Positions 1 through 7,447 of a stretch of DNA of 64,000 nt are shown here, piece after piece; position 1 is the first letter of the stretch, and every line of letters starts with the position of its first letter. Source of the stretch: Phycisphaerae bacterium (lineage in GTDB: Bacteria; Chloroflexota; Anaerolineae; 4572-78; J111); the NCBI GenBank assembly GCA_028285035.1, contig JANQQF010000125.1:18990-82989 (forward strand), in the 5' to 3' direction. The notes beneath the pieces are model-generated. The model was given only the letters and a program-made list of their open reading frames with translations, did not search any database and had not been told where the DNA came from. The position numbers and the translations under genes were made by a program.

Positions 1-84
1 GGGATGTTGTTGTATCTGCGGCAACAGGCTGCGGGAGGAACACAGTCACTTGCACAGTTGTCTGATGGGGTAGATGGAGATTGA
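1..84 (+). CDS. 3' end of a gene cut by the window edge (unknown product)
   Basis: Frame 1 is open from the first base to a TGA at 82-84 and would encode a 27-residue C-terminal tail containing LRQQAAGGTQSLAQLSD. It is too short to assign to a family. The composition is ordinary and the next genes face the other way, so this is probably the end of a plus-strand gene lying left of the window. It could also be a chance open frame. Confidence 0.35.
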   Translation, partial: GMLLYLRQQAAGGTQSLAQLSDGVDGD

Positions 85-85
85 G

Positions 86-117
86 GCATTTACGATTTGG
101 GATTTACGATTTACGAG
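86..117. repeat. Short degenerate TTTACGA tandem repeat
   Basis: Just after the first stop codon there are three imperfect copies of the unit ATTTACGAT within about 30 bases. The same unit appears inverted near 31332-31341 as TAAATCGTAAAT. It belongs to a set of short intergenic repeats of similar style found elsewhere in the window. Confidence 0.5.
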
Positions 118-149
118 AAATTTTCTACATCTCAAAAAGTCTAGACAAA

Positions 150-183
150 TGTCATTCCCGCACGCTTTTGACGGGATCCACTG
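150..183 (+). repeat. Degenerate dispersed repeat (TGTCATTCCCG...ATCCACTG type)
   Basis: The segment begins TGTCATTCCCG, ends GGGATCCACTG and has an imperfect inverted core. A diverged copy lies on the minus strand at 5216-5250, starting TGTCATACTCG and ending GGGTATCCACTG. The style resembles short dispersed repeats such as neisserial dRS3, but no relationship is claimed. Confidence 0.4.
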
Positions 184-191
184 CTACAAAA

Positions 192-650
192 CTATTCCCC
201 AGCTATCCGCTTCTTTCCCTCGTCACTAATCGCTCGTTTCGACTCCCGCTTCATCGATTTGATGAACTCCACTCGCCGAAACCGCAGGGCCGACCAATCA
301 GCATCAATCGCTACCTGTCGCACCGCTTCCAGCCCAACCTGTCCCAAAGCACTCCAATCTGAGTCACGGTTAATTTCAGAGCGGTAGCGCTTTGATGATT
401 TTTTCGGATATGCGGCCCAGACCACGACATCGCCCATCGCGTTCGCCACAATATCATCGGCAATGGGTTGAATTTCCTCAAGTTGCGTCACAAAGGCAAT
501 CAGAAATTTGAGATCATTGGTCTGGCCAAATTCGCGAATGATCTTAGTCTCTCCCAATGCTGCTAATTCAGTCTCAAAGCTCTCTGGGGCATTGATGACA
601 ACAATTTCGGCCTCATTCTTGAAATTAAGTTTTTTGAAGAGTGGGGTCAT
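192..650 (-). CDS. Conserved hypothetical protein, 152 aa
   Basis: This is a soluble 152-residue protein of unknown function. It opens MTPLFKKLNFK, followed by a predicted alpha/beta core with VVINAPESFE (about 17-26) and VVVWAAYPKKSSKRY (about 75-89). It then has a conserved-looking stretch INRDSDWSALGQVGLEAVRQ and DADWSALRFRRVEFIKSM, and a basic tail. I recall similar 130-150 residue proteins in Bacteroidetes and Chloroflexota but cannot name the family with certainty. The start is well supported by an AAGGAGG ribosome binding site eight bases upstream. It lies 13 bp downstream of the receiver-like gene on the same strand, so the two are probably cotranscribed. Confidence 0.75.
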   Translation of the reverse strand: MTPLFKKLNFKNEAEIVVINAPESFETELAALGETKIIREFGQTNDLKFLIAFVTQLEEIQPIADDIVANAMGDVVVWAAYPKKSSKRYRSEINRDSDWSALGQVGLEAVRQVAIDADWSALRFRRVEFIKSMKRESKRAISDEGKKRIAGE

Positions 651-663
651 AGCTTGGTCCTCC

Positions 664-1173
664 TTATTGACTATGAATATATCCTGCTTTCCTCAAAGTA
701 TCTTCACGGAATTTCTTTATTTTCTCATCATTCCATCCCAAAGATGTTTTCAATCTAACACAATGAGTTTCAAATTTTTCATTTTGCTCTTGTGTTGTTG
801 GGAGTGATTTACCATAATTCGTCAATACGTCCCGAGTAGTCATTAACAATTCCTGCACTGGAAATGGTGCTGGCAAATATCGATCCCCATTACTTGTGAT
901 GTTTTTTTCAAAAAACCCTTTTGGTGTGATAAGAATAAATCCTATCTTATCTCCAAAATCCGGGCTTGATCTAAGCTTATCATAAAGCACCTCCCAATCG
1001 CCTTCATAATCCATGGAATAATACAAGATAACCACATCATAATTTTGAGAACGTAATTTTGAATATGTATCAGCATATGATGTTACGGCATCAAAATTAA
1101 AACCCCCACAAGTTAGAATTGGATCAATAAATTTTACCAAGTCTAAGTCACTACTACAAAACAGTATATTCAA
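664..1173 (-). CDS. Pseudo-receiver (CheY-like) domain protein, 169 aa
   Basis: The N-terminal 120 residues follow a response-regulator receiver fold: a first strand MNILFCSSDLDLVKF, a third strand DVVILYYSM, a fourth strand GFILITPKG and a final PFPVQELL helix start. The residues that define an active receiver are missing. The Asp normally found at the end of the third strand is Tyr, and the Lys normally before P-F is Ala (YLPAPFP). The last 45 residues are a basic, charged tail. It is therefore probably a non-phosphorylatable receiver used for protein-protein contact. Translation starts at TTG, supported by AAGGTG five bases upstream. It is the first gene of a pair with the downstream hypothetical protein and is divergent from the subtilase-like gene. 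Confidence 0.6.
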   Translation of the reverse strand: MNILFCSSDLDLVKFIDPILTCGGFNFDAVTSYADTYSKLRSQNYDVVILYYSMDYEGDWEVLYDKLRSSPDFGDKIGFILITPKGFFEKNITSNGDRYLPAPFPVQELLMTTRDVLTNYGKSLPTTQEQNEKFETHCVRLKTSLGWNDEKIKKFREDTLRKAGYIHSQ

Positions 1174-1536
1174 AAGTTCACCTTATCCCTTCAAAAAGTT
1201 TCTATAGCAAATCCCAAAAATCTATTTATACAACTATAAAAATAATATCAGAACCTCATCTGAATTACGAAACTCTTTTCCCAAAATTACCCCTCGCTTT
1301 TTACATAACTTGTGGTAAAATAGAACAAACATGCTTAACAGACGTAGAATGTAGTTAGTCTCATAAGCTTTCGCCACCTTGTTATTTGAGTCATTGTTGA
1401 TATGTAATACGTGGTGCGTGATGATAGATTAGGGACGTATCACGCATCACGTATCAACGTACGGAAATCTGTGGTGAAAAACGAATGAAACTGACGAACA
1501 TAGAAAGCCAAAATACATCCTAAAACGGGGGAATGT
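1174..1536. promoter_or_regulatory. AT-rich divergent intergenic region with an inverted repeat
   Basis: This 363-bp gap separates the divergent pseudo-receiver and subtilase-like genes, so it should hold both promoters; I could not fix either with confidence. The clearest structure is an inverted repeat. Its left arm is 1407-1422 (ATACGTGGTGCGTGAT) and its right arm 1439-1454 (ATCACGCATCACGTAT), with one mismatch in 16 bp and a 16-base spacer. No open frame with a ribosome binding site was found. Confidence 0.5.
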
Positions 1537-4098
1537 ATGTCAGATAAAGCGGCACGACCATTTTTACCCTTTTCCACAGGACCAAAAAATCAATTACGAC
1601 AGAAAGTGCGGGGGGGCGGTGCTCCGCCGAGAGAGAGTGCTGCGACGCACGGGCAGAATCTGATCCAGCAGGTTGAGGCCTTTCAGCGCGTGATTGATGA
1701 GCAGGCCAGCCAACGGGCGATGGACCTCCCCGATTTACCGGATGATGTGCAGGTGATTGTGGAGGCCAAGAAGCTGCTGCCGGATCAAGTTCGCTCCCTC
1801 GGGTTAACCCCGATTGAAGAACGGGAAGAAGGGATGTTGGTCACGGTCACGCCAGATGTGACGCTGCCCCTGCTCGTCAGTAAAGCTGAAAGCTACATCA
1901 GCGAACGGACGGACAGCGGTAATCCGCGCTTTGGAGGAGTGATGGCCCCCATCGAGCAAATTCGGCCTGCCAATCGAGATGATAAAGCTGGGGAGCAACT
2001 GGCTGCCCGACTCGAAGATGAACGTTTTGATTTGGATGACGCCCTGCTGGTTGATGTAGAGTTGGCTGGCGGAAATAACGAAGCTGGTAGTCGAAATCGG
2101 CAAGAATTCAACAACTACGTTAGTGGGATTGGGCTGGAAAGTACACCGTATCAGGTCGAAACGGTCACAGCGGCGGGCAACTTTATTGTCGAAGCTGATT
2201 ACTCGCTCCATCGCGTCCGGCTGCCAGGCCGAGCCATTCTTGATTTGTTGGATGACAGTCGGGCCAATTGGATTTTGTCCATCGAACTAGCCCTTGAAAC
2301 CATCAGCCGTACTACAGCTCTGCCCGATGAAGTGCGGGCCGACACGCCCACCCTCCCCCAATTGCCCCAGCACGCCCCTCGAGTGGTCATCATCGACTCC
2401 GGCATCGCCGCGGAGCATCCATTTTTCCAAGACGGCCCAGGCCGATCGATTATTGGACGTCAGCAAAACTTTATCGTCGATCAAATTACTGCCCCCCCAA
2501 CCGATGATGTCCCCACAGGGCACGGCACAGCGATTGCCAGCCTCGTCGCCTTTGGCACCCTAGCCGAACGACCGAGCGCCAATCAGCAGTCTGTTGAGCC
2601 GGCCTTTTGGATTGAAAATGCAAAAGTTTTAAATCCATCGGCAAATGGAGCATTGGGTGCCCTTGAATTTCCTCCCAATCAATTCCCCAAAGTTTTGATG
2701 CGTGAGATCGTTGGGGCCTTTCACAATCCAATGCCCCAACAGTGTAAAATATTTGTTTTTGCCGCTGGCACTGATCCCCATCCTCATCACACGATTGCTA
2801 ATTGGGCGGATGAGATTGATATGCTATCGGCCCAAAATGATTTGCTATTTGTGTTGGCAACGGGGGATCTTTCGCTTGAAGCGATTCGTGCTGCATTGAC
2901 CGAAGGGGAGAGCTATCCCGATTACTTGTTAGCAGATGAGGCCCGTTTGGTCAATCCTGGTCAAGCCTACCACGGGCTGACTGTCGGGGCGGTCACGCCG
3001 GAAACGGCGGCCCCAATCTCGCCGCTGCGTGATGAGCATACGTTGGCCCCCGCCCATTTTCCCGCCCCCTTCACCCGCAACGGTCAACCTCATCATGGCG
3101 GTTTGGTCAAGCCCGATGTGGTCGAGGTTGGGGGCAATCTGAGCCAGAAGGGGGCTGAGCTGGTCGGATCACCAGAAACGGCGGTGATTGTGGCCAATCG
3201 TGATTTTGCGATGGGCGAGGCGGAGCAACCCCTTGCCTTTCACTATGGATCGGGCGTTGCTGCGGCCAAGGTGGCTCATCTGGCCGGACGCATTCAGGCC
3301 CAATATCCCCAGGCCAGTGCAAACTTAATCCGAGCTCTGATTGTCAATGCCGCTCAGTGGCCGCGTGGTTTGCTGGAAATGGTGACCGCCAATGGCAATG
3401 CAATGATGGCGAAAGAGGACAAGCAAAAGCTACTGCGATTGTGTGGCTATGGTGTGCCTCAATTAGACAAGGCGCTCTCTGCTAATAGTCACTGTATGGT
3501 TTTTGTGACCGAGGATAAATTCACCTGGGTGGTAGAGGAAAAGAACAAGTCGGGGCGCTATCCGGCTAAAGTTTCATTCTTCTCGGTCAAACTTGAACCC
3601 GATGACATCTTCAATTTACCGCCCGCCACCAAAGTGCGGGTCAGCATTACGCTGGCTTATAACCCACCTGTTCGCAAGACCCAACGACGTCGTTATCAGG
3701 CTGTTGATCTGCGTTGGAATTTGAAACGAAGCGCCGAAGATAGCGAAGATTTTCAGACCCGCTGGATGGCGGAAATTAATGGCGAGGATGACGAAACAGA
3801 AAGTCCCCCACCTTCAGAAGGCCCTCGGCTCAAGCCTTGGCCGTGGGAACTAAAGCCCGTGCTAAATCCAGGCGGGAAGGTGCGCCGAGGCAGTCTCATT
3901 CGTGACTGGTTTGATGTCTACATTCACGATTTACCCCACACCCTTGAGTTGGTCGTGGTCGCAATGGTCGCGCCTTGGCGAAAGCCCCCAGAGCCATTAA
4001 CCCAAAACTTTGCCCTTGTGGTTTCCATTGAAACCTTGGAGGGGGATGTGGCGTTATATGACTCGGTGCGGGTTCACATGAATGGCGAAGCAGAGTAA
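1537..4098 (+). CDS. Subtilisin-like (S8) protein with degenerate catalytic site, 853 aa
   Basis: The middle of the protein has the S8 order of motifs: VVIIDSGI with Asp287 and TGHGTAIASL with His329. The position of the oxyanion-hole Asn reads LATGDLS (Asp444). The catalytic-Ser block, normally GTSxAxP, reads YGSGVAAAK at 570-578, so Gly573 sits where the nucleophile should be and Ser572 is shifted by one. The protein is long, with about 280 residues before the domain and about 220 after it, the latter ending in a beta-rich region. There is no signal peptide, so it is cytoplasmic. The architecture recalls cytoplasmic S8 proteins paired with an AAA ATPase, such as IetS of the IetAS antiphage system. 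No ATPase gene is adjacent here. It is either an inactive subtilase or a variant using the shifted Ser. A GGGGGA ribosome binding site precedes the ATG. Confidence 0.8.
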   Translation: MSDKAARPFLPFSTGPKNQLRQKVRGGGAPPRESAATHGQNLIQQVEAFQRVIDEQASQRAMDLPDLPDDVQVIVEAKKLLPDQVRSLGLTPIEEREEGMLVTVTPDVTLPLLVSKAESYISERTDSGNPRFGGVMAPIEQIRPANRDDKAGEQLAARLEDERFDLDDALLVDVELAGGNNEAGSRNRQEFNNYVSGIGLESTPYQVETVTAAGNFIVEADYSLHRVRLPGRAILDLLDDSRANWILSIELALETISRTTALPDEVRADTPTLPQLPQHAPRVVIIDSGIAAEHPFFQDGPGRSIIGRQQNFIVDQITAPPTDDVPTGHGTAIASLVAFGTLAERPSANQQSVEPAFWIENAKVLNPSANGALGALEFPPNQFPKVLMREIVGAFHNPMPQQCKIFVFAAGTDPHPHHTIANWADEIDMLSAQNDLLFVLATGDLSLEAIRAALTEGESYPDYLLADEARLVNPGQAYHGLTVGAVTPETAAPISPLRDEHTLAPAHFPAPFTRNGQPHHGGLVKPDVVEVGGNLSQKGAELVGSPETAVIVANRDFAMGEAEQPLAFHYGSGVAAAKVAHLAGRIQAQYPQASANLIRALIVNAAQWPRGLLEMVTANGNAMMAKEDKQKLLRLCGYGVPQLDKALSANSHCMVFVTEDKFTWVVEEKNKSGRYPAKVSFFSVKLEPDDIFNLPPATKVRVSITLAYNPPVRKTQRRRYQAVDLRWNLKRSAEDSEDFQTRWMAEINGEDDETESPPPSEGPRLKPWPWELKPVLNPGGKVRRGSLIRDWFDVYIHDLPHTLELVVVAMVAPWRKPPEPLTQNFALVVSIETLEGDVALYDSVRVHMNGEAE

Positions 4099-4158
4099 CT
4101 GTAACTGAAAAGATGATAGACAAATGTTGTCTGAAATTGAGAGGGAATAGAGAATCAA

Positions 4159-4190
4159 AAAGCCAAGTATGACTTTCTGAACTTGGCTTT
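4159..4190. terminator. Hairpin between convergent genes
   Basis: Perfect 10-bp arms AAAGCCAAGT (4159-4168) and ACTTGGCTTT (4181-4190) enclose a 12-base loop. It lies between the end of the subtilase-like gene and the minus-strand membrane peptide gene. A/T runs on both sides suit a weak bidirectional terminator. Confidence 0.6.
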
Positions 4191-4227
4191 AAAGTGGATT
4201 GATTTTTTGATAGGTTATTTGGTAGTT

Positions 4228-4359
4228 CTAAAAAACAAAGGCTCGACCACCCGTTACGGGGCTGGGAACCGCAAGTAAAAAGAGACATCCCAAAATAAGT
4301 ACAGCAAAGAAGAGTAAAATTGACAACACCAGTAATTGTTGTCGTGAAATTCCAAACAT
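4228..4359 (-). CDS. Small single-pass membrane peptide, 43 aa
   Basis: The frame starts ATG at 4359 and ends TAG at 4228-4230. The product has a short N-terminus (MFGISRQQ), one hydrophobic helix of about 22 residues (LLVLSILLFFAVLILGCLFL) and a short tail ending GGRAFVF. A clear GAGGAG ribosome binding site lies six bases before the ATG. Hydrophobicity, the ribosome binding site and a position just before a terminator hairpin support a real gene. Function is unknown; similar small peptides seem common in related genomes. Confidence 0.6.
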   Translation of the reverse strand: MFGISRQQLLVLSILLFFAVLILGCLFLLAVPSPVTGGRAFVF

Positions 4360-4472
4360 AGACCACTCCTCACACAACGCTTTGAAATTTTCCATCCTAC
4401 ATCTTTGATTTTACCCCACGCCCTAGATAAGCACAAGTCCCTTGAGGGTCGGCTGATTTTATGGAAAGGTGA

Positions 4473-5087
4473 ATGAGACGAAGGCTGGAAGGTTACATTG
4501 ATATGGAATTACTCAAAAAAGTAGCTAGAGGGTTAAAATACCGATCGATTCCTCATATAATTGGGCAAGAGATTGAAATACATAGCTTTGATACAATCAT
4601 CGACGACATTTTTAAGGCTCAAGCACATTCACTCCCAGCAAAGTATGAACAGATTTCCAGGATAAGTCCGATGGCTATCGCCAAATATGGAATTTTGGAT
4701 TTAAGGTTCGAGGTCTCACCACATTATTTGGGTGAAGGCGATGAACGTGGCATTCCTTTATTAAAAGCATTAGGCTTTATTCAGCCACCAGACACAAATC
4801 AAGAACCAGAGGTCTCAATGGAAAGTATAGAGGAGAAGCTAGATCCGCACTGTTTGGCTGAGTTGTCAGAGGACATAGACAAGCAGCAAACGCTACTGAA
4901 ATTATTTTTGACCAATGAATCGGTTTTAGCAAGGTATGATCGAGAAAGGATGTCACCCAGAGAGCTTAAGGATGTGCTTGATAATCTAGCAATACCCGAC
5001 GACTATTTTCCGCGCACATTTGTCATACAAGATGCTTGTTACACCAATTCCAACTTTGTCTGGTTTCTCAAACATTTTTATATTTAG
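4473..5087 (+). CDS. Hypothetical protein, 204 aa
   Basis: This is a soluble acidic protein that I do not recognise. Visible features are a likely globular N-terminal half (RSIPHIIGQEIEIHSFD, then ISPMAIAKYGILDLRFEVS), a Glu-rich linker around residues 110-125 and a helical C-terminal part ending WFLKHFYI. Two starts are possible. The ATG at 4473 follows AAGGTG closely; the ATG at 4503 has GGAAGG ten bases upstream, and would give 194 residues. Neighbours do not suggest a role. It is followed by a hairpin at 5112-5134. Confidence 0.6.
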   Translation: MRRRLEGYIDMELLKKVARGLKYRSIPHIIGQEIEIHSFDTIIDDIFKAQAHSLPAKYEQISRISPMAIAKYGILDLRFEVSPHYLGEGDERGIPLLKALGFIQPPDTNQEPEVSMESIEEKLDPHCLAELSEDIDKQQTLLKLFLTNESVLARYDRERMSPRELKDVLDNLAIPDDYFPRTFVIQDACYTNSNFVWFLKHFYI

Positions 5088-5111
5088 AATGTTCTTAATT
5101 TCGAGTAACCG

Positions 5112-5134
5112 AGAAGGCCGAGAGCAGGCCTTCT
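5112..5134 (+). terminator. GC-rich hairpin after the 204-aa gene
   Basis: Perfect 8-bp arms AGAAGGCC (5112-5119) and GGCCTTCT (5127-5134) enclose a seven-base loop 25 bp after the stop codon. No T-run follows, so termination is only plausible. Confidence 0.45.
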
Positions 5135-5215
5135 ACAAAACGAGAGAAACTTTGGGACCTATCGCCTTTGTGTTATGGTTCCCATAGTCAGAATCCATCG
5201 GTCGTTGCTTCCGGT

Positions 5216-5250
5216 CAGTGGATACCCGACAACACCATTCGAGTATGACA
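5216..5250 (-). repeat. Second copy of the TGTCAT...ATCCACTG repeat
   Basis: Read on the minus strand, this begins TGTCATACTCG and ends GGGTATCCACTG, matching the ends of the element at 150-183 with several internal differences. It lies just upstream of the ADP-ribosylglycohydrolase gene. Confidence 0.4.
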
Positions 5251-5283
5251 CAAACCACCTTTCTTAAGAAATTGTGAGGCACG

Positions 5284-6129
5284 ATGCTCATTGAATTAGC
5301 CATTGGTGATGCGTATGGAGCCGGGTTCGAGTACGCCGACCCTACGCTTGTACAACAAGAAAATAATCTGTCCCGCTACATCCAACACCCTTATCATAAT
5401 ATTGCGCCGGGTGCTTACACCGATGACACCCAAATGAGTTTGGCGATTGCAGAGGTAATTGTTTCGGGGAAGCCTTGGACCCCAGAGGTCTTGGCAGATC
5501 AATTCGTCCTCGCCTTCAATCGCGATCCTAGACCAGGATATGCCGGTGGCTTCTACAAATTTTTGCGAAGTGTGACTGATGGACAAGACTTTTTAGCTCG
5601 AATCAAGCCAGACAGCGATAAAAGCGGGGCAGCTATGCGGGCAGCCCCACTTGGAATTTATCAGTCGATTGAGGAAATCATCGAGGTGAGCAAAATTCAG
5701 GCTGCGGTCACCCACAACACACCCAATGGAATTAATGCAGCGATTGCAGCTGCTTTAATCGTTCACTACTTCCTCTACAAACGTGGCCGAAAACGAGATT
5801 TGGGGACATTTATCGAAACGTATGTCGAGGGCAACTGGGCAAAGCCTTGGGAAGGGAAAGTTGGGGCGAAGGGATGGATGAGTGTGCGGGCGACTCTAAC
5901 AGCCTTGATCCAAAGTCACTCAATGACTGAATTGTTACGAACCAGCATTGCTTTTACAGGTGATGTCGATACGGTAGCTACAATTGCCTTAGCCGCTGGG
6001 GCGCACGCCGATGAAATTGACCAAGATTTACCGACGCATTTTTATGATGGTTTGGAACGAGGTCAATATGGATATGATTATTTAAAAAATTTGGATCGCC
6101 AACTATTAAGCAAAATATCGAAGGCTTGA
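5284..6129 (+). CDS. ADP-ribosylglycohydrolase family protein (DraG-like), 281 aa
   Basis: Members of this family remove ADP-ribose from proteins or small acceptors using two metal ions. The sequence opens ELAIGDAYGAGFEY, the usual start of the fold, followed by the metal-binding YTDDTQMSLA. Near the C-terminus it has FTGDVDTVATIALAAGA, matching the GDxDT block that supplies the remaining metal ligands. The length is slightly short for the family. The start follows a GTGAGG ribosome binding site. Only one base separates its stop from the next ATG, so it is cotranscribed with the acetyltransferase. No ADP-ribosyltransferase or toxin gene is seen nearby, so its target is unknown. Confidence 0.85.
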   Translation: MLIELAIGDAYGAGFEYADPTLVQQENNLSRYIQHPYHNIAPGAYTDDTQMSLAIAEVIVSGKPWTPEVLADQFVLAFNRDPRPGYAGGFYKFLRSVTDGQDFLARIKPDSDKSGAAMRAAPLGIYQSIEEIIEVSKIQAAVTHNTPNGINAAIAAALIVHYFLYKRGRKRDLGTFIETYVEGNWAKPWEGKVGAKGWMSVRATLTALIQSHSMTELLRTSIAFTGDVDTVATIALAAGAHADEIDQDLPTHFYDGLERGQYGYDYLKNLDRQLLSKISKA

Positions 6130-6130
6130 A

Positions 6131-6640
6131 ATGAACATCACTGTACGTCATACCGAACCGAGCGACTATGAAGCAGTCCATCGCATTCTTAGTACACCAA
6201 GGGCTATTGAGGGAACGCTACAAATGCCATTTCCCTCAGCCGAGCAATGGCGCAAAAAACTCGCGGAGCCACCACCAGGTCTAACCAGTTTGGTGGCCTG
6301 CGTTGACGATGAAGTCGTAGGTCAATTGGGCTTGCACACCTTCCCTGGCCGACCACGCCGAAAGCACGTTGGCGAAATCGGGATGTCTGTGCACGATGAC
6401 TGGCAGGGCAAAGGCGTAGGCAGTGCCTTGATGCAAGCAGCCCTTGACTTGGCCGACAATTGGCTCAATTTAACCCGACTTGAGCTAACTGTTTTTGTTG
6501 ACAATGCCCCAGCCCTAGGGTTATACAAAAAGTTTGGATTCACAATTGAGGGCACCTTGGTCGACTATGCCTTCCGGAATGGTCATTATATCGATGCTTA
6601 TACAATGGCCCGCTTGAGAGATCGCTTGTCCAAAGAATAG
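6131..6640 (+). CDS. yhhY: GNAT acetyltransferase, YhhY/AaaT-like, 169 aa
   Basis: This is a full-length GNAT-fold acetyltransferase. The acetyl-CoA motif A reads DDWQGKGVGSALMQAALDLA (about 90-109), matching Q/RxxGxG/A. Motif B includes LELTVFVDNAPALGLYKKFG and then FTIEGTLVDYAFRNGHYIDA. From memory the whole protein aligns closely with E. coli YhhY (AaaT), reported as an L-amino-acid N-acetyltransferase. Shared blocks include VACVDDEVVG, the RPRRKHV segment and the C-terminal AYTMAR. It overlaps the transcript of the DraG-like gene. The substrate here is inferred, and an antibiotic or peptide acceptor is possible. Confidence 0.8.
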   Translation: MNITVRHTEPSDYEAVHRILSTPRAIEGTLQMPFPSAEQWRKKLAEPPPGLTSLVACVDDEVVGQLGLHTFPGRPRRKHVGEIGMSVHDDWQGKGVGSALMQAALDLADNWLNLTRLELTVFVDNAPALGLYKKFGFTIEGTLVDYAFRNGHYIDAYTMARLRDRLSKE

Positions 6641-6650
6641 TCCCCGATCA

Positions 6651-7028
6651 TTACAACAAAGACAACAACCCTAAGTGAACTCCCCCAAGCAAAGCCCCAC
6701 CAAAAATCCATAGTCGAGAGAAGCCGTTGTTAAATTTAATTTTTGGATGATTTCGTAGTAGCCAATGCACCCCCGCGTGAGCCATCAAGAAGATATCAAA
6801 ACCAACTTGAAATGGGATAGATTGAATGTTCCAGATAATGATTACGAATAAGGGGATGTGTAAGGCTGTAAAAACTCGATAGGCGGTTTCGTCGTTTAAT
6901 GGGGTGAAAGCAAAGAAGAAGCGCCACTCGTGCTGATAAATGGCATCCATCTCGTGACCAATAACTAAAAAAGCCACATTGATGATGAAAAGTAGATCGA
7001 TAAAGGTTGTATCAACTAAGTTTGTCAT
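6651..7028 (-). CDS. Four-helix membrane protein, DUF6713-like, 125 aa
   Basis: A small integral membrane protein with about four hydrophobic helices (around 10-25, 50-72, 77-90 and 105-122). Conserved-looking polar signatures are GHEMDAIYQHEWRFF, DETAYRVF, LHIPLF and HAGVHWLL. I believe these match the DUF6713 family, from memory only. Function is unknown. The His and Glu residues beside the helices could bind metal or a cofactor. The start is supported by GAGGAGA. It is convergent with the acetyltransferase gene, ten bases apart, with no obvious terminator between them. Confidence 0.65.
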   Translation of the reverse strand: MTNLVDTTFIDLLFIINVAFLVIGHEMDAIYQHEWRFFFAFTPLNDETAYRVFTALHIPLFVIIIWNIQSIPFQVGFDIFLMAHAGVHWLLRNHPKIKFNNGFSRLWIFGGALLGGVHLGLLSLL

Positions 7029-7447
7029 AGGGTTCTCCTCAATTATCTGCTTGATAACTTGAAATAGTCAGGTCATCCAAAACCAGAATACTAGTTATAG
7101 ACCGCCAAACCCAGGCATCCTCCTGCCAAAAAGTGCCAAATTAGACGTTATCTCCAAACACCCTCAGAAAATGCTTAAACCTATAGTAATATAAACATTT
7201 TCCTGAAAAATACGGGCCAGATTAGGACTTTTGCACGCATTGAAATCACCTCATTATCTGTTATAATTGTAAAACGTACGTACTTTACAATAAATTCGAA
7301 CTGTATACCCCTATCTCTTGGCTAACATCATCCGTCTTACATTTGACCAATGTATGACCTTCAAAGACGGTTCTTAGCTGTATAGCAGGAAATTCACGAG
7401 ATCATTTTCGTCTTGCGTGATCGCAGACTACTGATGAGGAAGACGTA
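7029..7447. promoter_or_regulatory. 419-bp divergent intergenic region upstream of the Amt-kinase gene
   Basis: This gap holds the strong promoter and palindrome annotated separately, followed by a leader of about 170 bases before the Amt-kinase ATG. Nothing else is recognisable; no riboswitch fold or open frame with a ribosome binding site was seen. Confidence 0.5.
7240..7291 (+). promoter_or_regulatory. Sigma-70 promoter overlapped by an inverted-repeat operator
   Basis: TTGAAA (7240-7245), a 16-base spacer and a perfect TATAAT (7262-7267) form a strong sigma-70-type promoter. A perfect inverted repeat, ATTGTAAA (7266-7273) and TTTACAAT (7284-7291) around a ten-base ACGTACGTAC core, overlaps the -10 box and the expected start point near 7274. 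That position suits a repressor. The spacing does not fit the NtcA or GlnR/TnrA consensus. Confidence 0.65.

Noticed and set aside
1537..4098. Complete IetAS-type antiphage operon
   Set aside because: No AAA ATPase gene is next to the subtilase-like gene, and the catalytic Ser is doubtful, so only a resemblance is reported.
4254..4436. 60-codon minus-strand frame overlapping the membrane peptide gene
   Set aside because: It is in another frame from the peptide gene, which has the ribosome binding site and a clean transmembrane helix.
7266..7291. NtcA, GlnR or TnrA binding site upstream of the Amt fusion
   Set aside because: GTA and TAC are separated by nine rather than eight bases, and the TGTNA half-sites are too far apart for TnrA/GlnR.
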